This document shows positions 8,909 to 17,606 of a stretch of DNA of 64,000 bases, piece by piece. Both the position numbers and the translations under genes were made by a program. Position 1 is the stretch's first letter; each line of letters begins with the position of its first letter. The stretch lies in contig NZ_AP025315.1 in NCBI RefSeq assembly GCF_036492835.1, positions 490,073 to 554,072 on the forward strand, written 5' to 3'. Source of the DNA: Fulvitalea axinellae (lineage in GTDB: Bacteria; Bacteroidota; Bacteroidia; Cytophagales; Cyclobacteriaceae). The notes below the pieces were generated by a model that was given only the letters and a program-made list of their open reading frames with translations, had not been told where the DNA came from and did no database searches.

Positions 8909-9286
8909 ATGAGTGGAGCGTTAAGGTTATTTTTTATTTGTTTTACAATAATGATAATGTCTGGTTGTTTTCCCGAAGGGTTTAAGGAACAGGCGAATCA
9001 AAAGTTTGGAGATCAACATTTTAAAACGGCGATTTCATTAATCGAATTACATAAAATTCGAGAAGGCGCTTATCCTTCTTCATTGGACGGTTTAAAGTAT
9101 ATTGGAGAATGGGATAAAATGATATTTACCTCTGTTAGATATAAGAAGTTGGATAAGGGGTATGAATTGGATTTAGTAGATGGTTGGTTAGGAAAACCCG
9201 AAGACCTAAATTACCCAGATGGATTCTGGAGAGGGTTAGGACTAGTCAAATCTAATGTGAAAAGAGGGGCTGTCGTAGAGCCCTAA
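8909..9286 (+). CDS. Small lipoprotein, hypothetical
   Basis: A 125-residue protein with a lipoprotein signal peptide (RLFFICFTIMIMSGC, Cys19 at a good lipobox). The mature part (AISLIELHKIREGAYPSSLDGLKYI) resembles the periplasmic part of pseudopilin-like or unclassified Bacteroidota lipoproteins in which a helix precedes a YPSSLDGL turn. There are no catalytic motifs. Lower GC than the preceding gene. It follows the methyltransferase gene after 53 bases and may be cotranscribed. Confidence 0.7.
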   Translation: MSGALRLFFICFTIMIMSGCFPEGFKEQANQKFGDQHFKTAISLIELHKIREGAYPSSLDGLKYIGEWDKMIFTSVRYKKLDKGYELDLVDGWLGKPEDLNYPDGFWRGLGLVKSNVKRGAVVEP

Positions 9287-9381
9287 TCTTTTGTCGCTTA
9301 TAGGTTGAAAAATTCCTTTTGCGGGATAGTTGTGCGCAAGACACCCCATTGAGATACATAATAATTAACCCTCAAAACATT

Positions 9382-10248
9382 ATGTCTCGATCTATTAAAA
9401 ATATCCCGATAAGAAAAATATGCCCTGAAGAGGAAGCCGTAAACTTCGCCAAGCATGTCCGATTTCTAAAACTGAAGGATTTGCTTGGCGGAAAAGGTAT
9501 GTCGCAGAGTATTCATAGGCACGATTTCTTTTTCTTACTGTTTATCCAAAAAGGAAGCGGAAATCATCGGATTGATTTCGTTTCTTATCCAATATGGGAT
9601 AATACGCTGTTTTTTATGCGTCCGGGACAGGTGCATGAGATTGAACTGAAGGCGGGGGCGGAAGGCTATATACTGGAGTTTAGTCCTAGGGTTTTCTATA
9701 TCGCAAATGAACGGACGCCCGATATGATCCGTAAATTGGGGCGAAATAACTTGTTTAACCTAAGCGTAGATTCCCGTAAAAACATCGAGTTTCTTTTCGA
9801 CAAAATGGGAAAAGAACTGGAGTCGGGATCAATCTTTTATGAAGACGCTTTCAAAAACTGCTTAGGACTATTGTTAATCGAAATTTTGCGTTTGGAATCG
9901 GTTGAGAGTAGAACGGAACGATCTTATCAACAGGAACGCCTCGATGAGTTATGTGATTTGGTTGATCAGAATATATCGACCGGAAAAAAGGTAAGTGACT
10001 ACGCCGAAATGATGAACCTTAGTTCTTTCCAATTAAATAACATCACGAAATCGATACTGGGAAAAACGTGTTCGGCGCTTATCAACGAACAAATCGTTTT
10101 GGAATCCAAAAGACAATTATTGGCAACGTCAAATCAGATTAATGAGATCGCTTTCGCAATGGGTTTTGAGGACGTATCCTACTTTTCCCGATTTTTTAAG
10201 AAACACACGGGGCATACACCAACCGAATTGAGGGAGAACTTCAAATAA
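9382..10248 (+). CDS. AraC-family transcriptional regulator
   Basis: I start the protein at ATG 9382 (MSRSIKNIPIRK); an upstream in-frame TTG would add 21 unlikely residues. The 288-residue protein has an AraC N-terminal cupin (HRHDFFFLLFIQKGSGNH, FFMRPGQVHEIEL) and a C-terminal double HTH (LSSFQLNNITKSILGKTCSA; INEIAFAMGFEDVSYFSRFFKKHTG). Such proteins bind a small molecule in the cupin and activate nearby genes. The efflux pump gene begins 87 bases downstream on the same strand, so the pump operon is the likely target. Confidence 0.9.
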   Translation: MSRSIKNIPIRKICPEEEAVNFAKHVRFLKLKDLLGGKGMSQSIHRHDFFFLLFIQKGSGNHRIDFVSYPIWDNTLFFMRPGQVHEIELKAGAEGYILEFSPRVFYIANERTPDMIRKLGRNNLFNLSVDSRKNIEFLFDKMGKELESGSIFYEDAFKNCLGLLLIEILRLESVESRTERSYQQERLDELCDLVDQNISTGKKVSDYAEMMNLSSFQLNNITKSILGKTCSALINEQIVLESKRQLLATSNQINEIAFAMGFEDVSYFSRFFKKHTGHTPTELRENFK

Positions 10249-10297
10249 GTCCCAGCCGGCTTTATTTTTATCCTAACGTATCCGTCTTCGCCCAAAG

Positions 10298-10305
10298 TAT
10301 TTTTG
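10298..10305 (+). promoter_or_regulatory. Possible -7 promoter box for the efflux operon
   Basis: TATTTTTG fits TAnnTTTG and lies 31 bases before the exporter ATG, a suitable distance. The -33 region has no obvious TTG. Confidence 0.35.
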
Positions 10306-10335
10306 CTCCTGATATAGACATACAATCAGGATCGA

Positions 10336-11766
10336 ATGACTTTACCAAAACACCGTACACCACAAGGCGCTCTTGCCTGTTTGGCGCTCTGCGTTACACT
10401 CGCCTCTTTGGGCACCAGTATCGCCAATGTGGCATTACCCGAATTAGCCCGTTTTTTTTCTGTTTCCGTCCAAGGGGCTCAATGGATCGTATTGGCATAC
10501 CTGTTACCATTGACGGTTTTGGTTGTGAACGCAGGCAAAATCGGAGATTTGTTGGGACGGCGTAAAGTATTGTTGTTTGGCCTAGCGCTATTTGTTTTCG
10601 CTTCACTCCTATGCGGTTTCACCCCTTGGTATTGGGCTTTACTTTTGTCTAGGGGGGCGCAAGGTATCGGCGCAGCGGTTTTAATGGCGCTTACTTTGGC
10701 TGTGATACGTGATATAGTGCCGAGAGAAAAAATGGGTGGTGCTATGGGACTGATAGGGACCATGTCCGCAATAGGCACGGCTTTAGGGCCGTCTTTAGGC
10801 GGTTTTTTGGTTTCCGTTTGGGGTTGGAGATCTTTGTTTTTTGTTTTGTCCCCTCTAGGTCTTCTTGTCTTGGTGTTGGCGTATTTTTATCTCCCTAAAG
10901 ACCATGAAAGAGAAAAGTCCTCTCCCGCTTTTGACGGACTGGGCACATTGTTTCTGGCCTTTACACTTCTTTGTTATTCACTTGCCATGACGGTTAACCG
11001 AACCGCTTTCGGTACGGAAAACATAGCCATGTTACTTTTGGGCGTTTTGGCCCTCGGCTTATTTATTCGAATTGAGAACAAAGCCTCGTTTCCTTTACTA
11101 AAGCCCGAGTTATTCGCCGATAAGCAGTTCGTATTTAATCTATTGTCCAATACCGTTGTGGCGTCTGTTATGATGTCCACTTTGGTGGTGGGACCCTTTT
11201 ATCTGTCGATAAGCCTTGGGCTGGATGAGAAAGATATCGGACTTGTAATGGCCTCCGGTCCCGTGATGGCTTCTATCAGCGGTGTGCCGGCCGGAATGGC
11301 GGTAAACCGTTGGGGCGTAAAGCATACGATGCTCGCCGGGCTTGGGCTGATGTTGTTGGGTAGCCTTTCGATTATTTATTTTCCTGATCTTTTCGGACCG
11401 ACAGGTTATGTTATGGCTTTGGCGTTGTTGACACCGGGATACCAGATGTTTCAGGCCGCCAATAATACAGCGGTGATGATGGATACCCATACAGATCAAA
11501 GAGGCCTAATCGCGGCTATGTTGACATTATTTCGGAATGTGGGTCTGATTACCGGCGCTTCTGTGATGGGCGGTATTTTTGCTTTTTCCGCTGGGTCCGC
11601 ACCGTTAGAATCTTTGGGGCCGGAAGCGGTGTCCATGGGAATGGGTATCACGTTTATCGTGGCCAGTAGTTTGGTTTTTATATGCTTGCTTGTAGCCGTT
11701 TTTGGAATAGATCAGGCTATCGGGACGGAAGCGTTGCGCACAAATAAAATAAAAAGCAATGCCTAA
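10336..11766 (+). CDS. DHA2-family (EmrB/QacA) multidrug MFS exporter
   Basis: A 476-residue integral membrane protein with about 14 predicted helices. The N-terminal SLGTSIANVALPELARFF corresponds to the DHA2 motif around helix 1. GKIGDLLGRRKVLLFG is MFS motif A between helices 2 and 3, and GAQGIGAAVLMALTLAVIRD fits helix 4. The family exports drugs, detergents or metabolites with the proton motive force. It overlaps the following DUF2490 gene by 8 bases and sits behind an AraC regulator, so it is probably the second gene of a regulated efflux locus. No membrane-fusion protein is encoded nearby. Confidence 0.92.
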   Translation: MTLPKHRTPQGALACLALCVTLASLGTSIANVALPELARFFSVSVQGAQWIVLAYLLPLTVLVVNAGKIGDLLGRRKVLLFGLALFVFASLLCGFTPWYWALLLSRGAQGIGAAVLMALTLAVIRDIVPREKMGGAMGLIGTMSAIGTALGPSLGGFLVSVWGWRSLFFVLSPLGLLVLVLAYFYLPKDHEREKSSPAFDGLGTLFLAFTLLCYSLAMTVNRTAFGTENIAMLLLGVLALGLFIRIENKASFPLLKPELFADKQFVFNLLSNTVVASVMMSTLVVGPFYLSISLGLDEKDIGLVMASGPVMASISGVPAGMAVNRWGVKHTMLAGLGLMLLGSLSIIYFPDLFGPTGYVMALALLTPGYQMFQAANNTAVMMDTHTDQRGLIAAMLTLFRNVGLITGASVMGGIFAFSAGSAPLESLGPEAVSMGMGITFIVASSLVFICLLVAVFGIDQAIGTEALRTNKIKSNA

Positions 11767-12508
11767 AATATTCCGTACCATGATAAGGCTAAGTATAGTT
11801 CCGTTTCTGGCGTCGCTTTTTCTTTTGGCGTCGTCATCCGTAACCGTCGGCCAAACAGTTGACCAATTTAACTCTTGGTGGTTTTATTCGGGAAAATATA
11901 TACTATCCGATCATTACAGTATGCGGACCCTTTACGCTTGGAGCAGACATGATTTTGTGAACGTCTGGCAACAATCGAAACTAAGAATGGGAATAGAACG
12001 CCGTATATCCCGAAATTTCAATGCTGGGGCGGGTTATGAATGGGTGGTGCTGTTTCCGTACGGGGAACACCCTGTGCCCGAGAAACGAACGGAGCATCGA
12101 GTTTATGAGGAAATTACATTCAAAACCAAACAGGGAAGGTTCGGATTAAATACCGGTATCCTGTTGGAGCATAGGTTTATGGAGCGAAACAGACGAGATC
12201 GCCTGCGTTTTAAAGTAGGGGCAAATTTTCCTTGGCTAAGATTAAAAAGCGGAAAAAACGAATCGGGATCCCAGTCGCTTGGAATTGTTTGTTATAACCA
12301 GTTTTTCATAAACTTGGGATCAGCCGCAAAGAACGTGACATTAGGGCAAAACCGTATTTATATAGGCCTGGATTTTCAAATTATAAAGGGTGTAAAACTA
12401 GGGCTTGGGTACATGAATCAGCTTATTCGTATCAAAGAAAACAAAGCGGAGAATAACCATACAATTGTTGTAGGCTTTTCACACAAGATGGATTTTACTA
12501 AAAAATAA
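11759..12508 (+). CDS. DUF2490 family outer-membrane protein
   Basis: A 249-residue protein with a signal peptide (SIVPFLASLFLLASSS), then DQFNSWWFYSGKYILSDHYS and RRISRNFNAGAGYEWVVLFP. These are the alternating aromatic strands typical of DUF2490, presumed small outer-membrane beta-barrels. The protein ends in a strand (HTIVVGFSHKMDF). Its start overlaps the exporter gene by 8 bases, so translation is coupled. A possible role is the outer-membrane side of the efflux route, but that is inference. Confidence 0.85.
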   Translation: MPKIFRTMIRLSIVPFLASLFLLASSSVTVGQTVDQFNSWWFYSGKYILSDHYSMRTLYAWSRHDFVNVWQQSKLRMGIERRISRNFNAGAGYEWVVLFPYGEHPVPEKRTEHRVYEEITFKTKQGRFGLNTGILLEHRFMERNRRDRLRFKVGANFPWLRLKSGKNESGSQSLGIVCYNQFFINLGSAAKNVTLGQNRIYIGLDFQIIKGVKLGLGYMNQLIRIKENKAENNHTIVVGFSHKMDFTKK

Positions 12509-12538
12509 ACGACACTGTCTCAAAAAGTGTGTAAACTC

Positions 12539-12573
12539 AGAATCCCCTCAGTAGAGTGGTCTGAAGGGATTCT
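12539..12573. terminator. Stem-loop between convergent genes
   Basis: agaatcccctcag and ctgaagggattct pair over 13 bp with one mismatch around a 9-base loop. It lies 30 bases behind the DUF2490 stop. It lacks a T tract, so termination efficiency is uncertain; see the separate note on an IS-end-like sequence at 12510. Confidence 0.5.
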
Positions 12574-12633
12574 ATCGGTTTCTAATTTTATGGAGTAATG
12601 ATTAATACCACACTCCCCTATGTCAAGTCTCAT

Positions 12634-12996
12634 TTACCATGAGACTCCAACTACATTGAATGAGCTTACTCCTTTCAAACATATATAAGTTTTCAAATCA
12701 ACAGCTACTGAGCCTCCGGTAAGCTTAACGATTTTAGAGATAGAGCCAGCATTTCCGTCTTGAGAGTCCATAAAGATGGTTGGATTGTCTTGTTTGCCGT
12801 TAGGGCCATAAGAAAACTCACATTTACCGTTATACACGTATAACATCACCGTCTTGGGCGCGTTATGATTCCATGATACGACAAACTGGGCCTCATTGCC
12901 CTCTAAAGGTTGGCAAAAAGACGTGTTGTTCATAGGCGACGCAGTCAGTTCCTTGTGCCTTTTCGCAATGTCCGCTATTAGATCTTCTTTTTTCAT
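12634..12996 (-). CDS. Small hypothetical protein, beta-rich
   Basis: A 120-residue protein without a signal peptide. The N-terminal 20 residues form a charged helix (KKEDLIADIAKRHKELT); the rest is beta-rich with alternating hydrophobics (AQFVVSWNHNAPKTVMLYVY) and ends GVSSFNVVGVSW. The gene is isolated, flanked by an IS-end-like patch and by the broken beta-propeller gene. I do not recognise the family. Confidence 0.65.
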   Translation of the reverse strand: MKKEDLIADIAKRHKELTASPMNNTSFCQPLEGNEAQFVVSWNHNAPKTVMLYVYNGKCEFSYGPNGKQDNPTIFMDSQDGNAGSISKIVKLTGGSVAVDLKTYICLKGVSSFNVVGVSW

Positions 12997-13100
12997 GGTA
13001 GAATGATTTGTGGGTTTATGTTTCTGTTAAAGTAATGATTTTTATAAAAAATAATATATTTTGGTTATAAATAATAATTTGTGCGGGATTGTTGACTCAA

Positions 13101-14174
13101 TTATGGCAATGAAAAACGAATAAGTGTAGGCATAAAATCACTGTTACGGGATATGGCGTAAAACACGTCCTCAACAGGATCGTATGTGAAATAATTAAAC
13201 CTTTTGTCAAGTTTATATTTTACAAGAGGCTTACCGTTCCAGTCATATTTCAGAATATAATTATTCACTAATTCATCACGTGTTTGCTCCTCTCGACTAT
13301 CCCTGAACGAACAAAAAACATACTGATCAGAGACTTCCAAATGATGGACACCTCTCTTTTCCCCTTTATGAGGCCTAATCTGTTTAAGGTTATTTTTATC
13401 TACGATTGTAACTTTCGGTATATTGATTAATCTTTCAGATACCTTTTCTATTTCTTCCCCCTTTATATCATAAATCTCAACATTTTGATAGCTCGAACCC
13501 ACTAAGCAAAACTTGTTTAAACTCGGGTGCGCTTAAATTCTATGTTGAAAGATCAGGGATTTTATCGCCACATTTTGTTGTTCCAACTCTACGGGTATAG
13601 ATCTTGGTGGGCGTACAATTTTCATTGTTTCACCTTCCTTATTTGAAAGTCCAAGTTCTCCCCTTTCGCTTACGCATTCGCCAACGAATATCCCACTCTT
13701 AAGATGTGTCAAAGAACGATAACGGTAGGGGTCTTCGGCATCCCTCGAGCTAAAATCCAAAACTTGACTTACATACCGATTGCTTCCCTCCAACAAACTG
13801 TCCATTGAAAACAAAATTAGGTTCCGACGCCTACTGTCATAAACCATTAATGTTTGGTCGTTCAAAAACTCTAAAGAATTTGGGTGAGAAATCTCTTCGG
13901 GACCCCTTCCCTTTTTTCCGAATTTGCGTAGCAACTTTCCTTTTTTGGTAAAAAGAGAAAAATGGTGATCCCCCATTTTTTCCTGTATAATAACCACCTG
14001 TCCCCTAGCGATAACCTTCATAGGTTTGCCCAGAGAATCACTAAAGTGGTGTTCTAATTTGGTTTTGACCTCAATCTGTTTGGCAAATTCATCCAATAAG
14101 TTCCTATGAGTCGGCTTTTCTTCTGTACATGACAGACAAAGAAAAAAAATGACAGCAATAAGTAAAAATCTCAT
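13101..14174 (-). pseudogene. 6-bladed beta-propeller lipoprotein, broken by one in-frame TAA
   Basis: The intact start is ATG 14174 (MRFLLIAVIFFLCLSC, a lipoprotein signal). Reading runs to a TAA at 13533-13535 and resumes in the same frame without further stops until 13101. Both sides of the stop look coding: FQHRI before it, AHPSLNKFC and YQNVEIYDIKGEEIEKV after it, the blade pattern of the BF3164/6-bladed beta-propeller family. The N-terminal part has GKLLRKFGKKGRGPEEISHP, a hallmark of these proteins. One substitution would restore 357 codons. An IS5-type element is inserted about 25 bases upstream of the start, so its promoter is also lost. Readthrough cannot be excluded but is unlikely. 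Confidence 0.8.
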
Positions 14175-14198
14175 TATACGCTCTTTAGAAATATTAAA

Positions 14199-15183
14199 GG
14201 TTATCACGAATTACGTTCTGAATTCGCATCTCAAATTATGAAGTCCTACGGCCACCATCATTACCCTCTCTCTTACGTCGTTATATTTTAGCCGGATCTT
14301 ATTCCGGATTATCTTCAAACGCTTAATCCCGCCTATTGCGTGTTCCGCTCCGACCCTAACCGAGCTGATTCCCTTGTTGACCTGTTTCTGCAATTCGGTC
14401 AATTCCTTTCCTTTTGGCTTTTTGTGCGGAATAATCACATTTTCATTCTCCTTGTCCGCTCCCAAAAAGCCAAGATCTACCAGGATATTCGGCCCGTCAA
14501 CCTGTATTTCGGTTTCATCCCAGATCGTTTTGTCATGAACGGAACCCGGGTAGAGCGGGCTTACGTACAGAATCTTGCGGTTTGGGGCGGAAAACACAAG
14601 ATATTTGGCGGTATGCCTCTTTGATTTCCCGCTGTACTCTTCTTTCTGCGCCGCATTGTTTACTTTTCTTGGAACCTCGCACTCAGTGACATCGGCGAGT
14701 AAATACTCTTCTCCCTGATCTCGATATTCGAATCTCCCGCCTGTCATTGGTGCCATTCCCAACCGATTGAGACTTGTTTCAAGCAATGGAAGAAGAAAAG
14801 AAAACCATTCGCTGACTTTTGCCTGTGACAAGCCGAACATTTGTGCATAAAATGTCTGGTTCGGGTTTTCCTTTGAATACATCAGGGCGAAGTTGAGCTT
14901 CCTGTCACTGCCCGGTAAACTCGAATTTTCATATTCTTTGTAACAGGGTCTCTTCCTTTTCTTCCCTTTTAAGGTGTACCATCTTAAGCGCTGTTCCACC
15001 AATTTAGAAAAGACTGGGAGCAAAGTGATCCACTCGTCTTGGTTCAAACCGGTTAAAGCTCTACATTTGGCGTTAGCTCCTTTTTCCATCTTCATTTTGC
15101 TGGTTTTCGAGAAAAAGCAAAATCGGAAAAAGCGGCTGTTTTTTTGCTATTCGGACGGCTATACGAAATCATTCGTGATAACC
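14199..15183 (-). mobile_element. IS5-type insertion sequence
   Basis: A 985-bp element bounded by perfect 13-bp inverted repeats: ggttatcacgaat at 14199-14211 and attcgtgataacc at 15171-15183. It encodes one DDE transposase on the minus strand whose stop codon overlaps the left repeat. Flanks are AT-rich (attaaa on the left, attatt on the right), so the short target duplication cannot be assigned securely. The element looks intact and separates the beta-propeller gene from its upstream region. Confidence 0.85.
14211..15095 (-). CDS. IS5-family transposase (DDE_Tnp_4 / HARBI1-like)
   Basis: A 294-residue transposase. The N-terminal helix-turn-helix part contains GSDRKLNFALMYSKENPNQ and FGLSQAKVSEWF. 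The catalytic domain follows with LLADVTECEVPR (first Asp), VDLGFLGADKEN (second Asp) and RVGAEHAIGGIKRLKII (Glu), in the spacing of DDE_Tnp_4 enzymes. It catalyses transposition of the surrounding 985-bp element. Full length with no frameshift seen, so probably active. Confidence 0.9.
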   Translation of the reverse strand: MKMEKGANAKCRALTGLNQDEWITLLPVFSKLVEQRLRWYTLKGKKRKRPCYKEYENSSLPGSDRKLNFALMYSKENPNQTFYAQMFGLSQAKVSEWFSFLLPLLETSLNRLGMAPMTGGRFEYRDQGEEYLLADVTECEVPRKVNNAAQKEEYSGKSKRHTAKYLVFSAPNRKILYVSPLYPGSVHDKTIWDETEIQVDGPNILVDLGFLGADKENENVIIPHKKPKGKELTELQKQVNKGISSVRVGAEHAIGGIKRLKIIRNKIRLKYNDVRERVMMVAVGLHNLRCEFRT

Positions 15184-15266
15184 ATTATTATTAATCTGAA
15201 TTTTTACACTCTGTAAAACTACTTCTAAGGTATTTATTCCGATCTTCATTTTAATACATTCTTCGG

Positions 15267-15983
15267 CTATTTAGCCGAAATTTTTCCGGCAAAATAAGAA
15301 GCCTTGAATCTTCTATAATCCTCTTCGTCAGTCGGTGTGGAATTGGCGTTTTGTTTGGGCTGGTATGGCTTGGTACCCAAGCGTTCATAAGCTTTGCGTA
15401 TCAGGTTATTCTCCAATGTGGTCCTCTCTTCCATTTCTCTCTCTTGCTCCTTCCGCCGTTTACGTGTTTCCGCTTCCCTTGCTATGGACTTTTCTTCCAT
15501 ATACTCATGAACCCATCCGAATATTACGCCACCGTCCAGCCTGTCATACAGTTTACCGTAGCGCCCCTTGCGGGCATAACGAAAACATAAAGCGAAATCC
15601 TCAAGGCTTTCGTGCGGATATTCTTCCAATATCAGGTCGCATACCTCAAACACCTGCCCCGCGTTCATGGTCTTTCCCAGATTAAAATAATTGGCCGTGC
15701 GCATCAGCATAAAGGTCAGGGCCTTTCGGGCGTCTTTTCTTTCGTAACGCGAAAGGTGCTGGCGTTTCAAAGCCAAGGTAGGTGTAAGCGAAACCTCTAT
15801 ATCGCAGATTGCGGACAGGTCTTGTTTTTTGACTGCCAGCATCAATTCGTTATGCTTTTGCGGTTTTTGCGTCGTCAAGACGGGTGTTTGTGCCGGGGCG
15901 TCCTCAGTTTTCCGGATGCATGGCGTCGATTCGTTCGAAGGCGTAGGCGAGATCAGCGGCGCTGAAGGCTCCTGTGCAGGCAT
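15267..15983 (-). CDS. Phage/plasmid replication-module protein, hypothetical
   Basis: I take ATG 15983 (MPAQEPSAPLISPTP) as the start. The frame stays open to 16058 but without a better initiator, and the gene then overlaps the upstream replication gene by 80 bases. The 238-residue product has a proline-rich N-terminus, a helical middle (RKALTFMLMRTANYFNLGKT, LILEEYPHESLEDFALCFRY) and a charged helix RKRRKEQEREMEERTTLEN. The LEDFALCFRYAR...YDRLDG region resembles small Bacteroidota phage and conjugative-element proteins encoded next to DUF4373 initiators. It may load or assist replication. The frame is +1 relative to the upstream gene. Confidence 0.65.
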   Translation of the reverse strand: MPAQEPSAPLISPTPSNESTPCIRKTEDAPAQTPVLTTQKPQKHNELMLAVKKQDLSAICDIEVSLTPTLALKRQHLSRYERKDARKALTFMLMRTANYFNLGKTMNAGQVFEVCDLILEEYPHESLEDFALCFRYARKGRYGKLYDRLDGGVIFGWVHEYMEEKSIAREAETRKRRKEQEREMEERTTLENNLIRKAYERLGTKPYQPKQNANSTPTDEEDYRRFKASYFAGKISAK

Positions 15984-16830
15984 TATTGGATGCGTTTTTT
16001 TCACGGTTTCTTGATTTTTGGTTTTGTACTTGTTTCCAACGGCCGGGTGTGGCCTCAAAATGAAAATCTGTCCAGCCCTTTATCAAGGCTTTTTCCACCA
16101 GCTCGGTGGCGAATTCCTCATCGTAGGGACGTAGCCGGTCCAATGCCCTTTTTTCCAAAAGAGGACTTCGGTAGGCTTTGCCCATAGTTTGTAAGTGGTG
16201 TCGCCAATCGTCCCAAAGGTTATTGAATTCTTGGCTATGGAAAGGAAGCTCTGGAATTATTGCCACTTCGGGTGCGTGCGTATCCCCTTTCGTTTCCTTT
16301 TCTATTATTTCATTTTTTTTAGTTTGTTTTCCTTTGCTTTCGTTTTCTTTCATTGTATCACAATGCATATGCATTGCATCGGTTTTGCATCCGGACTCTA
16401 CGTTATCGGCCTTGTTCTTTTGGATTCGGGCTTTATTGTTCGCCTTTTTGCGGGGCTCTTCTTTTTTGGACCACCGGCTATTTGCCGCGTCCTTGCGCCT
16501 TTGGCTTTTTGATTCCACCTGCGCCATTCGTTCCAATAGGCTATCGGACCAAAGGTAGTCGTCCTCTTCCCTGAACAAACCGTATTCGTTTACGCAGTCG
16601 TCTAGAAACGGCGCAAGCTTATCGGCATCTGTATGGAGTTCATGGGCCAGCGCTTTGAGGAATCCCCTCCCTTTACGGAGTAGCTGGTGATCGGATTCGT
16701 CGCGCATCAGTTCCACCAACATCCAATACCAGCCATAACCCTCCGCCCCGTATTCGGCCAACATCAAGCGTATTTTCTGGTCGTGGCAGGCGTTACTGTC
16801 ATGCGAGAAATAATAAGCGTCTTTCTTCAT
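15904..16830 (-). CDS. Lin1244/Lin1753 (DUF4373) domain replication protein
   Basis: A 308-residue protein. Residues 1-100 (KKDAYYFSHDSNACHDQKIR, EYGAEGYGWYWMLVELMRDE) are the DUF4373 domain of phage and mobile-element replication initiators. A lysine-rich linker follows (roughly residues 105-175). The C-terminal part (FNNLWDDWRHHLQTMGKAYR, LIKGWTDFHFE) is the helical tail seen in phage replication proteins. It lies downstream of a small HTH gene on the same strand and overlaps the next gene. Together they look like the replication part of a prophage or satellite. No integrase is visible nearby. Confidence 0.85.
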   Translation of the reverse strand: MKKDAYYFSHDSNACHDQKIRLMLAEYGAEGYGWYWMLVELMRDESDHQLLRKGRGFLKALAHELHTDADKLAPFLDDCVNEYGLFREEDDYLWSDSLLERMAQVESKSQRRKDAANSRWSKKEEPRKKANNKARIQKNKADNVESGCKTDAMHMHCDTMKENESKGKQTKKNEIIEKETKGDTHAPEVAIIPELPFHSQEFNNLWDDWRHHLQTMGKAYRSPLLEKRALDRLRPYDEEFATELVEKALIKGWTDFHFEATPGRWKQVQNQKSRNREKNASNNACTGAFSAADLAYAFERIDAMHPEN

Positions 16831-16889
16831 CTCATCTTTTCTGTTTGTTCCAATATTTATTCATAAATTATAATAGAAACCGTCTTGTG

Positions 16890-17087
16890 TTATTTTGTCC
16901 CATTTTGGTCTTTTTTTCCAAAACCAAGGCGTTTCAGATCATTAAATACCGTGCGTCTGCTTACTCCATAGCGTTCTTGGCAACTCATCACCAAGCCTTC
17001 CAACTTCTCTCCTTTGGCCATAACCATGGGATATGTCAGCGTCAAATACTTTCGTCTGAGAACCCTTCTTGTTTGTGTGTCTATCAT
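16890..17087 (-). CDS. Small HTH protein, putative regulator
   Basis: A 65-residue basic protein. SCQERYGVSRRTVFNDLKRLGF is a plausible helix-turn-helix recognition unit preceded by a basic arm (RRVLRRKYLTL). It is encoded 59 bases upstream of the DUF4373 gene on the same strand and divergent from the small genes at 17361, so it could control both directions. Such small HTH genes precede replication initiators in many phage-like modules. Confidence 0.6.
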   Translation of the reverse strand: MIDTQTRRVLRRKYLTLTYPMVMAKGEKLEGLVMSCQERYGVSRRTVFNDLKRLGFGKKDQNGTK

Positions 17088-17360
17088 TTTTAGCTGTTTT
17101 ATTAGGTTAATTACTAAGCATAATATCTATGTAATAATATTTACTCCCAAATAAAACTTAGTGCAAACTTTCACTTCGTAGTATTAGCTAAATTTTGTAG
17201 ATGTAAAACAAGGGGCTATGTTTGTTTCGAAGCAAGGGCTAAGGCTTGTCAGGGAAGGCGTATAAGCGGTCTGCGCATAGCGGGACCCGCAAGAATAGGG
17301 AGGATTGCCATGCAAGAAAAAAAGGAAACTTAAACATGTTTAATCTCAAAAAAATAATGG

Positions 17361-17558
17361 ATGATTCACGAAAGCAAATACGCTCTATGGGGGATGGCCA
17401 TGGCTTTAATCAAAACATGGGTTCTACCCTTTTGGGAAACGGTAGGTACGCTGGTATGGGAAGGTCTTTCGATGGGCTTTGCCGGAGCCGTAGGCGGTTA
17501 CCTGTTTTCCCTGATCAAGAAAAAATTCCTAATGAAAAACACGGGAGTTGAAAAGTAA
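17361..17558 (+). CDS. Small membrane protein, holin-like in size
   Basis: A 65-residue protein whose first available ATG (17361) directly follows an in-frame stop. Two hydrophobic segments are visible: MAMALIKTWVLPFWETVGTL (near residues 12-31) and GLSMGFAGAVGGYLFSLI (near 36-53), with a basic tail (KKKFLMKN). A hydrophilic alternative in another frame starts at ATG 17336 behind a good purine-rich site, but its composition looks like a shadow. Next to phage-like genes it could be a holin or toxin; that is only context. Confidence 0.55.
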   Translation: MIHESKYALWGMAMALIKTWVLPFWETVGTLVWEGLSMGFAGAVGGYLFSLIKKKFLMKNTGVEK

Positions 17559-17606
17559 ACTAAGGGCCAAAACGCCCGAATTATTCACCTAATAAAAACA
17601 ATAACT

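Noticed and set aside
15985-16000. Programmed -1 frameshift joining the two replication genes
   Set aside because: The slip sequence A AAA AAC is present, but the downstream gene is in the +1 frame and the -1 frame meets a stop within a few codons.
17246-17551. Plus-strand frame of 101 codons overlapping the small membrane protein
   Set aside because: The C-terminal half is Arg/Gly-rich, as expected for a shadow of the hydrophobic frame. ATG 17336 has a good upstream purine run, so I note it as an alternative only.
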